Shown here: positions 1 to 8,195 of the stretch, one piece after another
How the letters are laid out: each line of letters opens with the position of its first letter
Numbering within the stretch: position 1 is the first letter of the stretch
Source of the DNA: Ruthenibacterium lactatiformans
Lineage (GTDB): Bacteria > Bacillota > Clostridia > Oscillospirales > Ruminococcaceae
DNA: 64,000 nucleotides
NCBI RefSeq assembly: GCF_000949455.1
Contig: NZ_JXXK01000010.1
Location: forward strand, 1 to 64,000
Direction of reading: 5' to 3'
Made by a program: the position numbers and the translations under genes
The notes under the pieces: generated by a model
What the model saw: only the letters and a program-made list of their open reading frames with translations
What the model was told of the DNA's origin: nothing
The model's database searches: none

Positions 1-265
1 AGTGCGCACCATCGACACGGCCAGCGAGAGCGGCTGGCGCGAGGAAGTGGTGGACCTCGCCATCGGCGGAGACAAAAGCGGCATGACAGGCTCCCACGGC
101 GGCGGAGACCTGCGGCTGGTGGAGGACTTTGTGCGCGTGCTGCAGGGCGAACAGCCGTCCATCTCCTGCACGAACATCAACGATTCCCTCAATGGCCATC
201 TGGCTGTGTTTCAGGCGGAAAAGGCACGCAAAACGGGAACCGTATGCACGATGCCGCAGATATAA
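1..265 (+). CDS. Gfo/Idh/MocA-family oxidoreductase, C-terminal fragment
   Basis: The reading frame is already open at the window edge and stops with TAA at 263-265, so only about 87 C-terminal residues are visible. They contain a GGGD-L-x-L-V-x-D-F-V segment followed by a Q-x-S-I-S-C-T-N-I-x-D-S-x-N-G-H-L pattern, which I recognise as the end of the C-terminal substrate domain of Gfo/Idh/MocA NAD(P)-dependent sugar dehydrogenases, where a conserved Asp-Ser pair lies near the C terminus. The catalytic EKP motif and the Rossmann domain lie outside the window. A strong terminator follows directly, so this is the last gene of its transcript. Two more members of the family occur at 14.4-16.6 kb. 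The substrate cannot be inferred. Confidence 0.75.
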   Translation, partial: VRTIDTASESGWREEVVDLAIGGDKSGMTGSHGGGDLRLVEDFVRVLQGEQPSISCTNINDSLNGHLAVFQAEKARKTGTVCTMPQI

Positions 266-291
266 AAACGCCGCATCCGGCCGGTTCATAC

Positions 292-344
292 AAAAAAGCT
301 CCCGCATGGAGGCCGCATCTGCGGCCCCCCGCGGGAGCTTTTTT
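292..344. terminator. Intrinsic terminator, usable in both directions
   Basis: A perfect 14-bp inverted repeat (AAAAAAGCTCCCGC at 292-305 against 331-344) closes over a GC-rich loop that can itself pair, and ends in a run of six T. It lies 27 bp after the stop of the oxidoreductase. The A-run on the left arm would give a U-run in the opposite direction, so it can also stop transcripts of the minus-strand winged-helix gene. Confidence 0.85.
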
Positions 345-490
345 ATTGCTCCGCAATAAAAACGTATCTCAATGGCCGCGGGTAAGGACGGCCCGCGTGG
401 CCGAAAGAATAGCCTGTGGCTGTTTTTTGTCGGACATTGCGCCTGAGCGGCGGCGAACAGCCAAAGCGATGCGCCTGAGGACGCAAGGCG

Positions 491-1684
491 TCATCCATCC
501 TCCAGTGTGTATTTCAAAAGAGAAAGCCCGCGGAACGCGGCGTATTCCTGCGCGCGTATTTCCAGCATGCTTTGCTGCCGTGCCGAAAACGCCTGCCAGG
601 CTGTGACGGAAAGCTCCAGCCTGTCCCGGACGGTCCGGGCCGTCCACATGCCGGAGATGCGGCCATCCAGCACGACAGCGCCGGGATTGCCGACGGTGCG
701 CCACACCAGCTTCTGAAGCGCTTTGTCGGGCAGCAGCACGTCCCGGTCCCGGGTGTCGAGGTAAGGGTCGTGCGGCCCGAGCAGGAGCAGCCGCTCCTGC
801 GGGCCGCAGGGATGGGCCAGCGCATCGCGGTCGGCAGAAAGGAGCCAGCGCGCTTTGCCCTCCACAGATACCGGCTCCAGCTCCTGCGCCACGCTGTTCC
901 AAAGCCGCCGCGCCTGTGCGGGCGAGCAGCCGAGCCACTCTGCCAGGAGGGCCGGCGTGGAGGGGCCGTGGCAGTGCAGGAATTTTCGGACCAACAGCCT
1001 GTCCGCGTCCGGCGGAGTTTCGGGCGCGCGGCCCAGCCAGCTTCGGAACGACGCAAAGGTCGGGCTGCCGCCCTGGCGGCAGCCAAATACCACAAGGCCG
1101 GAAAAGGAACAGGGCCGCAGCAGGAACGATACGGCCGCGCCGCCCACAGTCTGCCGGTCCGGCGCGCCGTACATAGAGGGTGCGTCCCACAGTGTCCGTT
1201 TTTCCGACGGCAGGTGTTCCCGTACGGCATCCGCCAGTACACGGTCCAGCGTTTCCTTGCCTTGAACGGTGTGGGCATCCAGATACCCCGCTGCCTGCTT
1301 CACAAGCGGCAGCAGGCTGTCAAAGCTCATTTGCAGGTGCTCCAGCGCCAGAGCGATGCCGCGGGTATAGATCCACGGCGCTTCCCCCTTAAGCGCGGCG
1401 AGCGGGGAGAGAAAAATTCCGCTTTCCGCAGTGGGAAACACAACGGGCACGCCCCGGTAGCTCCAGGCCTGCAGCAGGGTTTTCCGGCGGTACAGCGCGT
1501 CGTGCAGCTCCGGCAGAGTGCAGCCTTCCACGCGGTTGAACAGAGCTGTTTCCCACGCACCGGGCGGCGAGTTCTGTACTCCGCAGGCCCCGGCGGCGGT
1601 TTCAATTTGCCCGGATGGGAGCATTTTGTCCAGATGATGTGCCCGGAGCCGAAAGCTCCGCACAGCTTGCGCACGGATGTCCAC
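491..1684 (-). CDS. Winged-helix DNA-binding domain protein (HTH_42/YcaQ-like family)
   Basis: The 397-residue product has the pattern of the HTH_42 superfamily of winged-helix proteins related to the YcaQ/AlkX interstrand-crosslink DNA glycosylases. It has an N-terminal R-x-x-R-L-x-x-H-x-L-like segment (residues 10-25), an F-N-R-V segment, a central helix-turn-helix region around residues 215-260 (LLAEWLGCSP...), and a late G-P-H-D-P-Y-L-D-T-R-D-R plus V-x-L-D-G-R-x-x-G-x-W motif typical of the family. The start is GTG at 1684, with a weak purine-rich ribosome site upstream; a later ATG would remove conserved sequence. It is transcribed alone. A role in DNA repair or binding is inferred from family only, and many members have no assigned function. 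Confidence 0.75.
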   Translation of the reverse strand: MDIRAQAVRSFRLRAHHLDKMLPSGQIETAAGACGVQNSPPGAWETALFNRVEGCTLPELHDALYRRKTLLQAWSYRGVPVVFPTAESGIFLSPLAALKGEAPWIYTRGIALALEHLQMSFDSLLPLVKQAAGYLDAHTVQGKETLDRVLADAVREHLPSEKRTLWDAPSMYGAPDRQTVGGAAVSFLLRPCSFSGLVVFGCRQGGSPTFASFRSWLGRAPETPPDADRLLVRKFLHCHGPSTPALLAEWLGCSPAQARRLWNSVAQELEPVSVEGKARWLLSADRDALAHPCGPQERLLLLGPHDPYLDTRDRDVLLPDKALQKLVWRTVGNPGAVVLDGRISGMWTARTVRDRLELSVTAWQAFSARQQSMLEIRAQEYAAFRGLSLLKYTLEDG

Positions 1685-1910
1685 AGAATACGCCCCGCTT
1701 TCCTTTTTTGAATCGTCTTGTCATCATTATACCATGACGCCGCGAAGCGGCCACAACAAAACCGCACGTGCTGCGGTTTTGGATGGTTCAATGTTCTCAA
1801 AGCCCTGTGCGCCGGCACAGGGGCGTGTGCCTTGCACACGCACAGCCGCGAAGCGGCAGCTTTGAGGTTATTATACCATGACGCCGCGAAGCGGCCTCAA
1901 CAAAACCGCA

Positions 1911-2172
1911 TTGAGCGCGGCGCTTTCGCCCAAAGGGCGAAATGCGACCGGATGGGAGCAAGCCGCCTCGCGCGAGGATGTGCCTTTGAGCGCGGCGCTT
2001 TCGCCCAAAGGGCGAAATGCGACCGGATGGGAGCAAGCCGCCCCGCGCGAGGATGTGCCTTTGAGCGCGGCGCTTTCGCCCAAAGGGCGAAATGCGACCG
2101 GATGGGAGCAAGCCGCCCCGCGCGAGGATGTGCCTTTGAGCGCGGCGTTTTCGCTCAAAGGGCGAAGTGCGT
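1911..2172. repeat. 75-bp tandem direct repeat, three copies plus a degenerate fourth
   Basis: Units begin at 1911, 1986, 2061 and 2136, exactly 75 bp apart. Units 1-3 are nearly identical (one visible C/T change near 1967); the fourth is truncated and diverged after about 37 bp. Each unit contains the self-complementary block TTTCGCCCAAAGGGCGAAA and a second short palindrome CGCGCGAGG-like segment. There are no spacers, so it is not a CRISPR. Because 75 is divisible by three, frames stay open on both strands. I see no protein family, and function is unknown. Confidence 0.9.
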
Positions 2173-2223
2173 GCGGGCTGCGGGCCTGGCCAGCCCGGTT
2201 GGCACAGCAAATGCCTGCCGGGG

Positions 2224-2280
2224 AAAAAATCCGGCCCGGTCTGTTTGAAAAGCGAAAGCCGCTTTTGCCGCAGACCGGGC
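2224..2280 (-). terminator. Intrinsic terminator of the serine hydrolase gene
   Basis: The inverted repeat GCCCGGTCTG (2234-2243) and CAGACCGGGC (2271-2280) encloses an inner AAAAGC/GCTTTT stem. On the minus strand it is followed by a run of T (complement of 2224-2229). It lies just past the stop of the gene at 2295. Confidence 0.8.
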
Positions 2281-2294
2281 GGGGAAAGACTGTG

Positions 2295-4106
2295 TCACGC
2301 CTGCCCGGGAGCAGGCAATTCCTCCGGCGGCACGCTGTGCACGACGGGGGAACAGACGCGGTGGATGAGATAATGCAGATAGTCGATATCCTTGAACAAA
2401 TCCAGCCCCTGAGACTGGGATTTCATTGTGCCCTGCAGTGAGCGCATTGCTACAAGCAGGCCCGGCGCTTCGTCAAATTTCACCGTCAGCCCGCCGTCCG
2501 GCCGGAACACGAATTTCAGCAGACGGGAGCTGGAGCTTTCCAGAAAACAAAGCGTCACTTTCAAAACGGGTTCGTCGTCCTCGTTGGCGGTAAAGCGCCC
2601 CGTCACGCCCACGGCGAAGCGGTTGCCACCCAAGTCCAGCTCGTATTCCAGCGCGTTTTCAAAGCCCACGGGAATGCAGTACTCCACGCCGCCTTCGGTC
2701 CAGAGCAGCGAAAGCGTGTTGTCCCCCACACGGAAAGCTGCTTTTTCCGAGCCTTTGGTATACCAGTCCTCCATGCAGCCCAGAATGGCGGGCAGCAGGC
2801 CGGCCCGGTTTTCCTCCAGCCGGTATGTTTGGGCGAGAGCGGGGCGCACGCTGTCCGGGATAGGAGAGGGAGCAGACGGCGCGGCAGGGGGGAACAGTGC
2901 GTTACGGACACGCGCGTACCAGGGATGCCTGACGGGAACAGGCGGTTCCGGCACAGCCTCGCCGAAGCGCAGATGCGCCGCCGTAAAGGCAAGGCGCGCG
3001 TCTGCGGCGGGGTCGGCCGGCAGGGGCGCGGGAGCACGGGCCACGGCCTTCAGAAATTCTCTCACAGCGGTGTAGCTGCGGCTGCGGGTAAATAAATTGC
3101 CCGCGCCTGCGTTCACGGCCAGCACCAGGTCCAGGTCCGGCGCAACGACGACATACTGGCCGAACATGCCGTTGAACATATAAGTGTGGTCGGCGCTGTG
3201 CGGCCAGAGCTGATAGCCGTATTCTTCGCCGTTCTCATGCACGGTGTCGGGTTTGACGGCGGCTTCCACCCAGGCGGCGCTCAAAAGGCGCTGTTCCTTT
3301 CCGTCGGCACCCGTCCATTTGCCCTTTTGCAGATAGAGCTGGCCCAGCTTGGCGATGTCCTCCAGATAAACGTACATGCCCCAGCCGCCTTTTTCGATGC
3401 CCTGGGGGCAGGTCTCCCACGCTACATCGCCGAAGCCCAGCGGCTCGAACAGGCGCGGGCGCAGATAGGCCGAAAGACCCAGCCCTGTTTTGCGCTTGAC
3501 GATGGCGGAAAGCATGTAGCTGTTCATGCTGTTGTAATCGAATGCGGAGCCGGGCTCGAACAGAACATCTGCGTCCAGAAAGCCTTTGACCCAGTCGCCT
3601 TCCAGAACCGCGCCGGCCTCCTTGAAAGCGACGCCGCTTGTCATGGTGACGAGGTGCCGCACTGTGACGGCGCGCATGCGGCGGCTGGTGAGCAGGCCGC
3701 ACTTTTCAGGAAAGATCTCGCATACATGCTCATCCAGTGAAAGGCGGCCTTCATCTGCCAGCATGCCTATGGCGGTGCCCGTCACGCTTTTGCACATGCT
3801 GTGCGTCACATGCCAATACCGGCTTGAATAGGGCGCGTACCATCCCTCGCTCACCACACGGCCGTGGCGCAGTACGATGCAGGCATGGGTGCCGCACTCG
3901 GCGCCGGACAGGCTGCGGTACAGCGTATCCAGCGCGGCAGCAGGCACACCCTCGTCCCGCGGCGCACTGCGCGGCAGGAGTGTGGGCAGCCTGCCCGTGC
4001 GGGGCGGCTTTTGCGGCCGCACGGGGAACGGCAGGATGTTGTCCGTATCGTTCAGCAGATATTTGCGGGCGTAATTCAGCATTTTGATGTTGCTGCGCAG
4101 TTCCAT
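2295..4106 (-). CDS. Serine hydrolase, beta-lactamase (class C)-like, with C-terminal extension
   Basis: A 603-residue protein of the penicillin-binding/class C beta-lactamase fold. The catalytic S-x-x-K is S103-M-C-K106 (in THSMCKSVTG), and the second motif Y-x-S/N is Y191-N-S. A conserved H-L-V-T-M-T-S-G segment at about 151-158 is typical of the family. About 230 residues follow the hydrolase domain and carry no family I recognise. There is no signal peptide at this start, so a cytoplasmic location is suggested. I chose the ATG at 4106 because GGGAGAA lies 7-13 bp upstream; the frame is open further upstream but without a ribosome site. Substrate could be a peptide, ester or amide; antibiotic resistance should not be assumed. 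Confidence 0.8.
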   Translation of the reverse strand: MELRSNIKMLNYARKYLLNDTDNILPFPVRPQKPPRTGRLPTLLPRSAPRDEGVPAAALDTLYRSLSGAECGTHACIVLRHGRVVSEGWYAPYSSRYWHVTHSMCKSVTGTAIGMLADEGRLSLDEHVCEIFPEKCGLLTSRRMRAVTVRHLVTMTSGVAFKEAGAVLEGDWVKGFLDADVLFEPGSAFDYNSMNSYMLSAIVKRKTGLGLSAYLRPRLFEPLGFGDVAWETCPQGIEKGGWGMYVYLEDIAKLGQLYLQKGKWTGADGKEQRLLSAAWVEAAVKPDTVHENGEEYGYQLWPHSADHTYMFNGMFGQYVVVAPDLDLVLAVNAGAGNLFTRSRSYTAVREFLKAVARAPAPLPADPAADARLAFTAAHLRFGEAVPEPPVPVRHPWYARVRNALFPPAAPSAPSPIPDSVRPALAQTYRLEENRAGLLPAILGCMEDWYTKGSEKAAFRVGDNTLSLLWTEGGVEYCIPVGFENALEYELDLGGNRFAVGVTGRFTANEDDEPVLKVTLCFLESSSSRLLKFVFRPDGGLTVKFDEAPGLLVAMRSLQGTMKSQSQGLDLFKDIDYLHYLIHRVCSPVVHSVPPEELPAPGQA

Positions 4107-4184
4107 GAATGGTTCTCCCTCAGCCCGGGCGCGCGCGGAGCGGCCTGCCGGGCGGTCTGTCTGTAAATACTTTCCGACAACTAA

Positions 4185-4193
4185 AGTATAGCA
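4185..4193 (-). promoter_or_regulatory. Extended -10 promoter for the serine hydrolase
   Basis: On the minus strand the sequence TGCTATACT is a TGn-extended -10 about 80 bp before the chosen start. No good -35 is visible at 17 bp, which fits an extended -10 promoter. Confidence 0.55.
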
Positions 4194-4416
4194 TCTTTGC
4201 ACAGTTTTTCTATAAACAGTTTGTAAAGAATGTCGTGAGCCTGTGTCTGCGCCCGCTTCCCGAACGGCGGGCGGAAGCGCGGCCGTGCGCGCGAACGGGG
4301 GATGCAGCATACCGGCCCTCCTCCGGGAGAGTTCTCCCGTTTCTTTTGAGGATGGGCGTGCAGGGCGCGGTGTAATCCGCCGTTCGGGGGAGGCGGCAAA
4401 AAAGCATGCGGCCAGG

Positions 4417-4461
4417 GGAAAAGCAAACGCCCGGAACCGCCGGAAAAGACGGTCCCGGGCG
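4417..4461 (-). terminator. Intrinsic terminator of glmS
   Basis: The arms CGCCCGGaACCG (4428-4439) and CGGTcCCGGGCG (4450-4461) form a 12-bp stem. On the minus strand it is followed by TTTGCTTTT. It begins 8 bp after the glmS stop. Confidence 0.8.
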
Positions 4462-4469
4462 CGGAAGGG

Positions 4470-6290
4470 TCATTCCACCGTCACGCTCTTGGCCAGATTG
4501 CGGGGTTTATCCACGTCGCAGCCGCGCAGCACGCTCATGTAATAGGCAAACAGCTGCAGCGGTACGATCAGCAGCAGCGGCATGAACACGCCCTCAAATT
4601 CGGGCAGGCGCACCACATGATCCGCTGCGTCGGCAGGGACCTTTGCGTCCTGTTTGCAAAGCAGGATCACCCGGCCGCCGCGTGTCTTTACCTCCTTGAC
4701 GTTGCTGATGGTTTTTTCATATACGCTGTCCTGTGTGGCAAGCGCCACTACGGGCGTGCCCTCCACGATCAGAGAGATGGTGCCGTGCTTCAGCTCGCCG
4801 GCCGCGTAGGCCTCGCTGTGCACATAGCTGATCTCCTTCAGCTTGAGGCTGCCCTCCAGCGAGAGCGCATAGTCGAACCCGCGTCCCATGAAGAACAGAT
4901 GATCGCTGTTCATGAACTGGCTGGCGAGGTATTTGATGTTGTCACAGTCCTTCAGAATGGGGCGCAGCAGCTCCGGAACGCGCTGCAGCTCGACCGTCAG
5001 GTGGCGCACGATGCATTCGTCCTGTGCGCCGCGGGCCAGCGCCAGACGCAGCGCGAACAGATACAGCACGGCCATCTGCACGCTGTACGCCTTGGTGCTG
5101 GCGACGGCGATCTCCGGCCCGGCGTAGGTGTACAGAACCCAGTCGGCCGCGCGGGCGATGGAAGAACCAACCACGTTCACCACAGCAAGCGTTTTTGCGC
5201 CGCGCTCCCTGGCAAGCTTCAGTGCGGCCAGCGTATCCAGAGTCTCGCCGCTCTGGCTGATGATGACCACCAGATCGTTTTTGCCAAGGACGGGGTCCCG
5301 GTAGCGGAATTCACTGGCGATGTCTACATAAACGGGCACGCGGGCGATGCGCTCAATGGCGGTCTTGCCGACCATGCCGGCGTGCATGGCTGTGCCGCAG
5401 GCAACGATGTGGATATTCTCCACTCCTGCAAGGTATTCGTCCGTCAGTCCGGGCACGCCCAGCGCGGGCAGGCCGTCCTGTACGCGCGGATTGACGGTGG
5501 CGCGCAGGGCCTCCGGCTGCTCGTGGATCTCCTTGAGCATAAAGTGAGGATAACCGCCTTTTTCGGCGGCGCCGATGTCCCAGTCGGCCGTGAGGTGCTG
5601 CTTTTGCACCGGATGGCCGAAAGCGTCGTATACGTCGATCTTATCCGCGCTCAGCACAGCGATTTCGCCCTCTTCCAGCACCGCATAATCGCGGGTATAG
5701 CGCAGCAGAGCGGGAATGTCGCTGGCGAGAAAGTTTTCTCCGGCGCCGTAACCGACGATCAGAGGGCTTTCCTTGCGCACGGAGAAGATCTGCCCGGGAA
5801 AATCTTTGAACAGGATGGCGAGCCCGTAGCTGCCGCGCACCTGCTCCAGCGTCCGCAGGATGGCGTCCAGCGGTTCGCCGTGATAGTTGTGGTCCAGCAG
5901 CTTTACCAGCACCTCGGTGTCTGTTTCGCTGCAGAATTCATAGCCTCGTTTCATAAGGTGCTCCTTGAGCTGGGCGTAGTTTTCAATGATGCCGTTGTGC
6001 ACCAGGCTGACGCGCGCGGCGCAATGGGGATGGCTGTTTACGTCGCTGGGGGCGCCGTGCGTAGCCCAGCGTGTGTGCCCGATGCCGCAGTGCGAGGCCA
6101 TGGGCGGCATGCCGTTCAGTTTTTCTGCCAGAACGGCCAGCCTGCCCTGTGCTTTGACGACCCGGATCTCATCGTTTACGCACAATGCGACTCCGGCTGA
6201 ATCATAGCCCCGGTATTCCAGCTTGGAAAGTCCGTCCAGCAGTACGTCCGTGCTCTGGCGCGAGCCGATATATCCAACAATTCCACACAT
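4470..6290 (-). CDS. glmS: Glutamine-fructose-6-phosphate aminotransferase (isomerizing)
   Basis: GlmS converts fructose-6-phosphate and glutamine to glucosamine-6-phosphate, the committed step to UDP-GlcNAc and cell-wall synthesis. The 606 residues match the usual family length. The N-terminal class II glutaminase domain starts MCGIVGYIG with the nucleophile Cys2; two SIS sugar-isomerase domains follow (I-I-S-Q-S-G-E-T-x-D-T at about 350, and the A-G-E-L-K-H-G segment at about 490), and it ends in the conserved L-A-K-S-V-T-V-E. The start is ATG 6290 with GGGAG upstream. It is a single-gene transcript. The leader does not show the glmS ribozyme core found in many Firmicutes, so feedback control by that route is not supported here. 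Confidence 0.97.
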   Translation of the reverse strand: MCGIVGYIGSRQSTDVLLDGLSKLEYRGYDSAGVALCVNDEIRVVKAQGRLAVLAEKLNGMPPMASHCGIGHTRWATHGAPSDVNSHPHCAARVSLVHNGIIENYAQLKEHLMKRGYEFCSETDTEVLVKLLDHNYHGEPLDAILRTLEQVRGSYGLAILFKDFPGQIFSVRKESPLIVGYGAGENFLASDIPALLRYTRDYAVLEEGEIAVLSADKIDVYDAFGHPVQKQHLTADWDIGAAEKGGYPHFMLKEIHEQPEALRATVNPRVQDGLPALGVPGLTDEYLAGVENIHIVACGTAMHAGMVGKTAIERIARVPVYVDIASEFRYRDPVLGKNDLVVIISQSGETLDTLAALKLARERGAKTLAVVNVVGSSIARAADWVLYTYAGPEIAVASTKAYSVQMAVLYLFALRLALARGAQDECIVRHLTVELQRVPELLRPILKDCDNIKYLASQFMNSDHLFFMGRGFDYALSLEGSLKLKEISYVHSEAYAAGELKHGTISLIVEGTPVVALATQDSVYEKTISNVKEVKTRGGRVILLCKQDAKVPADAADHVVRLPEFEGVFMPLLLIVPLQLFAYYMSVLRGCDVDKPRNLAKSVTVE

Positions 6291-6924
6291 AAATTCTATC
6301 TCCCAACATTGTCATTTGAAAAATGGTACAATGCGAAAGACGCAAAAACACAAAACAATACCAAGGCCATGCCGCCGCGCAGAAAAGCGCCGCATGGCCT
6401 GCCGAAAGACACAACACGTCCGGGGCGTACCCCGCCGGCGCGCCCGCGTTTTTGCGTCTTTGCATTTATGTATTTTGTGCCGCGCCGCTTAAGCTGCGGC
6501 ACAGCCGAAGAGACAGGCGTACCGCGGCGGCGCCCGGAGGCTGCCGCGGTCGGATAACGTCTGTCCGGGCGGCGTACTGCACCGCCCGCAAAAAAACGCC
6601 GCCCGCCGCGCGGGGACGCAAAATTTTATGTGTAAAATCCCGGTGTGCCATGCGTCTCTGTTTCGGCGTTGCCGCCGTGTTTTGCCCGCATGGTGTCGGC
6701 CGCCCGGAACCCCGGCCGTGGGAGCATCCGCCGAATCTTTCGATGCCGCCCGCTTCGGCACATTGCCGAAAACGGGTTATCTCCCATCCTCGTCACCCTT
6801 CGTGGCGGTGGGCAAGCCCATGGGGAAGCAGCGCTTCCCGCTCCGCTGTTGCAAAAGGGCCCGGCGCTTCATAGCTGCATGGAATATCAAACCTCCCGGT
6901 GTTGTAAAGCCGGCGCCCCGCGGC
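6291..6924. other. 634-bp gene-free region with a long imperfect palindrome
   Basis: The part nearest glmS contains an inverted repeat: atgcgaaagacgcaaaaac at 6331-6349 against gtttttgcgtctttgcat at 6448-6465, with an inner pair AGGCCATGC/GCATGGCCT around 6364-6399. The middle (about 6480-6620) is very GC-rich with a possible weak minus-strand terminator (a run of T on the minus strand at 6592-6598). The rest, to 6924, shows no gene on either strand: frames are short, lack ribosome sites and match nothing I recognise. It could be a degraded element. Confidence 0.6.
6331..6465. repeat. Long imperfect inverted repeat upstream of glmS
   Basis: The left arm 6331-6349 and right arm 6448-6465 pair with one deletion, and a further CACAAAAC/TTTTGTG match lies just beside the arms. 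The inner sequence has its own AGGCCATGC palindrome. The structure is compatible with a MITE-like insertion or a folded 5' leader, but I see no target-site duplication. Confidence 0.6.
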
Positions 6925-7473
6925 TCAGTGCATTTTCATCAGCCTTGCCCGAAAGCGGGCGCAGTACAGGCCGATGATGCGGGCCACGGCGACGTCGTAT
7001 ATCACAAAGGTGACGTTGCCCATCAAGAGCAGCAGCCCCGTGAACGGGATGCCCATGCTCTCGAATTCCTCGACAACGGCGCCGATGGGAAACAAAAATA
7101 AAATGATGCCGTACATGCCGACGATGCATGCGTTGAACACGGCCAGCTTGACGGCCCACTGGGCCGCACGGGAGCGCATGCGCTCGATGCTGGCCTTAAG
7201 CAGGGGATAAAAGCCAAGAAAAAAGACGAAGATCAGGCTCATTTCCTTGTCGGGAACGACAAAGAGCGAGAGCAGGCCGATGGCGGCGTACAGAACATAG
7301 CCTGTTTTTATGCCGAATTCAATGGCCACGGGCACGATGAGAATGCCCGCAAGCGCGGGCGCGACGTAGGTGGCCAGCGGCAGGATGCCGCCCATCAGCA
7401 TCAGGACGGCGGCCAGCGAGCCGAACACGCCGGAAAGCGCGATCTTACGGCTTTCACTGCTGCGTTTCTGCAT
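6925..7473 (-). CDS. Small integral membrane protein, uncharacterised
   Basis: About 182 residues with five to six hydrophobic spans (for example GVFGSLAAVLMLMGGILPLA, then around residues 45-75, 80-95, 115-135 and 145-165). The overall look (A-L-S-G-V-F-G-S-L-A-A-V-L-M-L-M-G-G at the N terminus) recalls small substrate-binding subunits of ECF transporters, but I cannot identify a vitamin family. The ATG at 7473 is chosen because GGGGAGG sits 11 bp upstream; an ATG at 7497 would overlap the preceding J-domain gene more. The gene is the last of a three-gene minus-strand set (DUF5685, J-domain, membrane protein) and starts inside the tail of its neighbour, so co-translation is likely. Confidence 0.65.
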   Translation of the reverse strand: MQKRSSESRKIALSGVFGSLAAVLMLMGGILPLATYVAPALAGILIVPVAIEFGIKTGYVLYAAIGLLSLFVVPDKEMSLIFVFFLGFYPLLKASIERMRSRAAQWAVKLAVFNACIVGMYGIILFLFPIGAVVEEFESMGIPFTGLLLLMGNVTFVIYDVAVARIIGLYCARFRARLMKMH

Positions 7474-7477
7474 GGCG

Positions 7478-8113
7478 TCAGCAGCCTCCCCGGCCACAGC
7501 CGCAGCACATGTCCATGCACATCATGGCCGTGCACATGTCGCAGCAGGAGCAGCCCACGGCCTGAGCGCCCGCCATACCGTTGTTCCCATAAGGGTTGCC
7601 GGGCATCGCGCCGCCGGCGCTGTTCTGCAAATTGCGCAGCGCGGCCTCATATTCCCGGTTGCCCGGAGCAAGGCGGCACGCCGTCTGGAAATAGCGCAGC
7701 GCGTCGGCTACCCATCCCTTATAATAATATGCGCTGCCCACAAGGAAGTTCCATTCCGCGTCGTTGGCACCGCCCTGGATCGCGTTCAATTCCGCAAGGG
7801 CCTGCTCCACCGCGCCGCTGTTGATCATCTGGCGGATGGCTCGGTAGCGTCCGTTGGCCGCCGCGCCTGTGTCCGGCTCCGGCTCGCCTGCGTTTGCAGC
7901 GCGCCTGCTGTTTACGGGCGTGCCGGTGCGGATGGCGCCCATCAGCGCGTCGAAAGCCTCGTTCAGTTCGGTCATTTTGGCCTCGGCCTCCTCGCGCAGG
8001 GGGCCGGCCTCATAATTGTCCGGGTTGTACTTCTGCGCCAGAGCCCGGTATGCGGTTTTGATCTCTTCTTCTGTCGCGCCCTCGGTAAGGCCCAGAACTT
8101 TGTATGCGTCCAT
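7478..8113 (-). CDS. J-domain protein with altered HPD motif and Cys/Met-rich tail
   Basis: 211 residues. The first ~60 form a J domain (Y-K-V-L-G-L-T-E-G-A-T-E-E-E-I-K-T-A-Y-R), but the signature H-P-D that stimulates DnaK is N30-P31-D32. Residues ~105-180 form helical repeats resembling a TPR (an A-Y-Y-Y-K-G-W-V-x-D-A-L-R-Y-F segment). The last ~25 residues contain nine cysteines and several methionines in CxxC-like spacing, which suggests a metal-binding tail; Clostridia carry related J-domain proteins beside DUF5685 proteins. The start ATG has an AAAGGAA ribosome site. Loss of the His suggests that it does not act as a normal DnaK cochaperone, though this is inference. Confidence 0.85.
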   Translation of the reverse strand: MDAYKVLGLTEGATEEEIKTAYRALAQKYNPDNYEAGPLREEAEAKMTELNEAFDALMGAIRTGTPVNSRRAANAGEPEPDTGAAANGRYRAIRQMINSGAVEQALAELNAIQGGANDAEWNFLVGSAYYYKGWVADALRYFQTACRLAPGNREYEAALRNLQNSAGGAMPGNPYGNNGMAGAQAVGCSCCDMCTAMMCMDMCCGCGRGGC

Positions 8114-8195
8114 TTGAATTCCTTTCTGTTGTCGGATGTCAGGCTGTATGTTTCCGCCGCACGGAGCGGAGATGCATCACGTTCCGCGCACAGCT

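Larger units (their letters stand above)
1685..2294. other. 610-bp gene-free stretch with repeats
   Basis: This interval separates two minus-strand genes. It holds an interspersed element with the motif attataccatgacgccgcg at about 1726-1745 and again at about 1871-1890, three copies of the small hairpin GCCGCGAAGCGGC (about 1740, 1849 and 1882), the 75-bp tandem repeat described separately, and a terminator at its right end. Open frames exist on both strands only because the repeat length is a multiple of three; none has a convincing start or a recognisable protein. Each interspersed copy includes a minus-strand TATAAT, and the left one (1726-1731) could serve as the -10 of the winged-helix gene. 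Confidence 0.7.
4107..4469. other. 363-bp intergenic region between glmS and the serine hydrolase
   Basis: The right part holds the glmS terminator, the left part the extended -10 promoter of the serine hydrolase. Between about 4230 and 4410 I see no gene, repeat or RNA structure. Confidence 0.6.

Noticed and set aside
1911..2172. Tandem repeat considered as a CRISPR array
   Set aside because: The units abut with no spacers, each is 75 bp, and there are no cas genes nearby.
6331..6465. MITE call for the inverted repeat
   Set aside because: No target-site duplication and no second copy in the window; recorded only as an inverted repeat.
6291..6500. glmS ribozyme
   Set aside because: The conserved ribozyme core (GCGCC cleavage site and following P1/P2 elements) is not found on the minus strand upstream of glmS.
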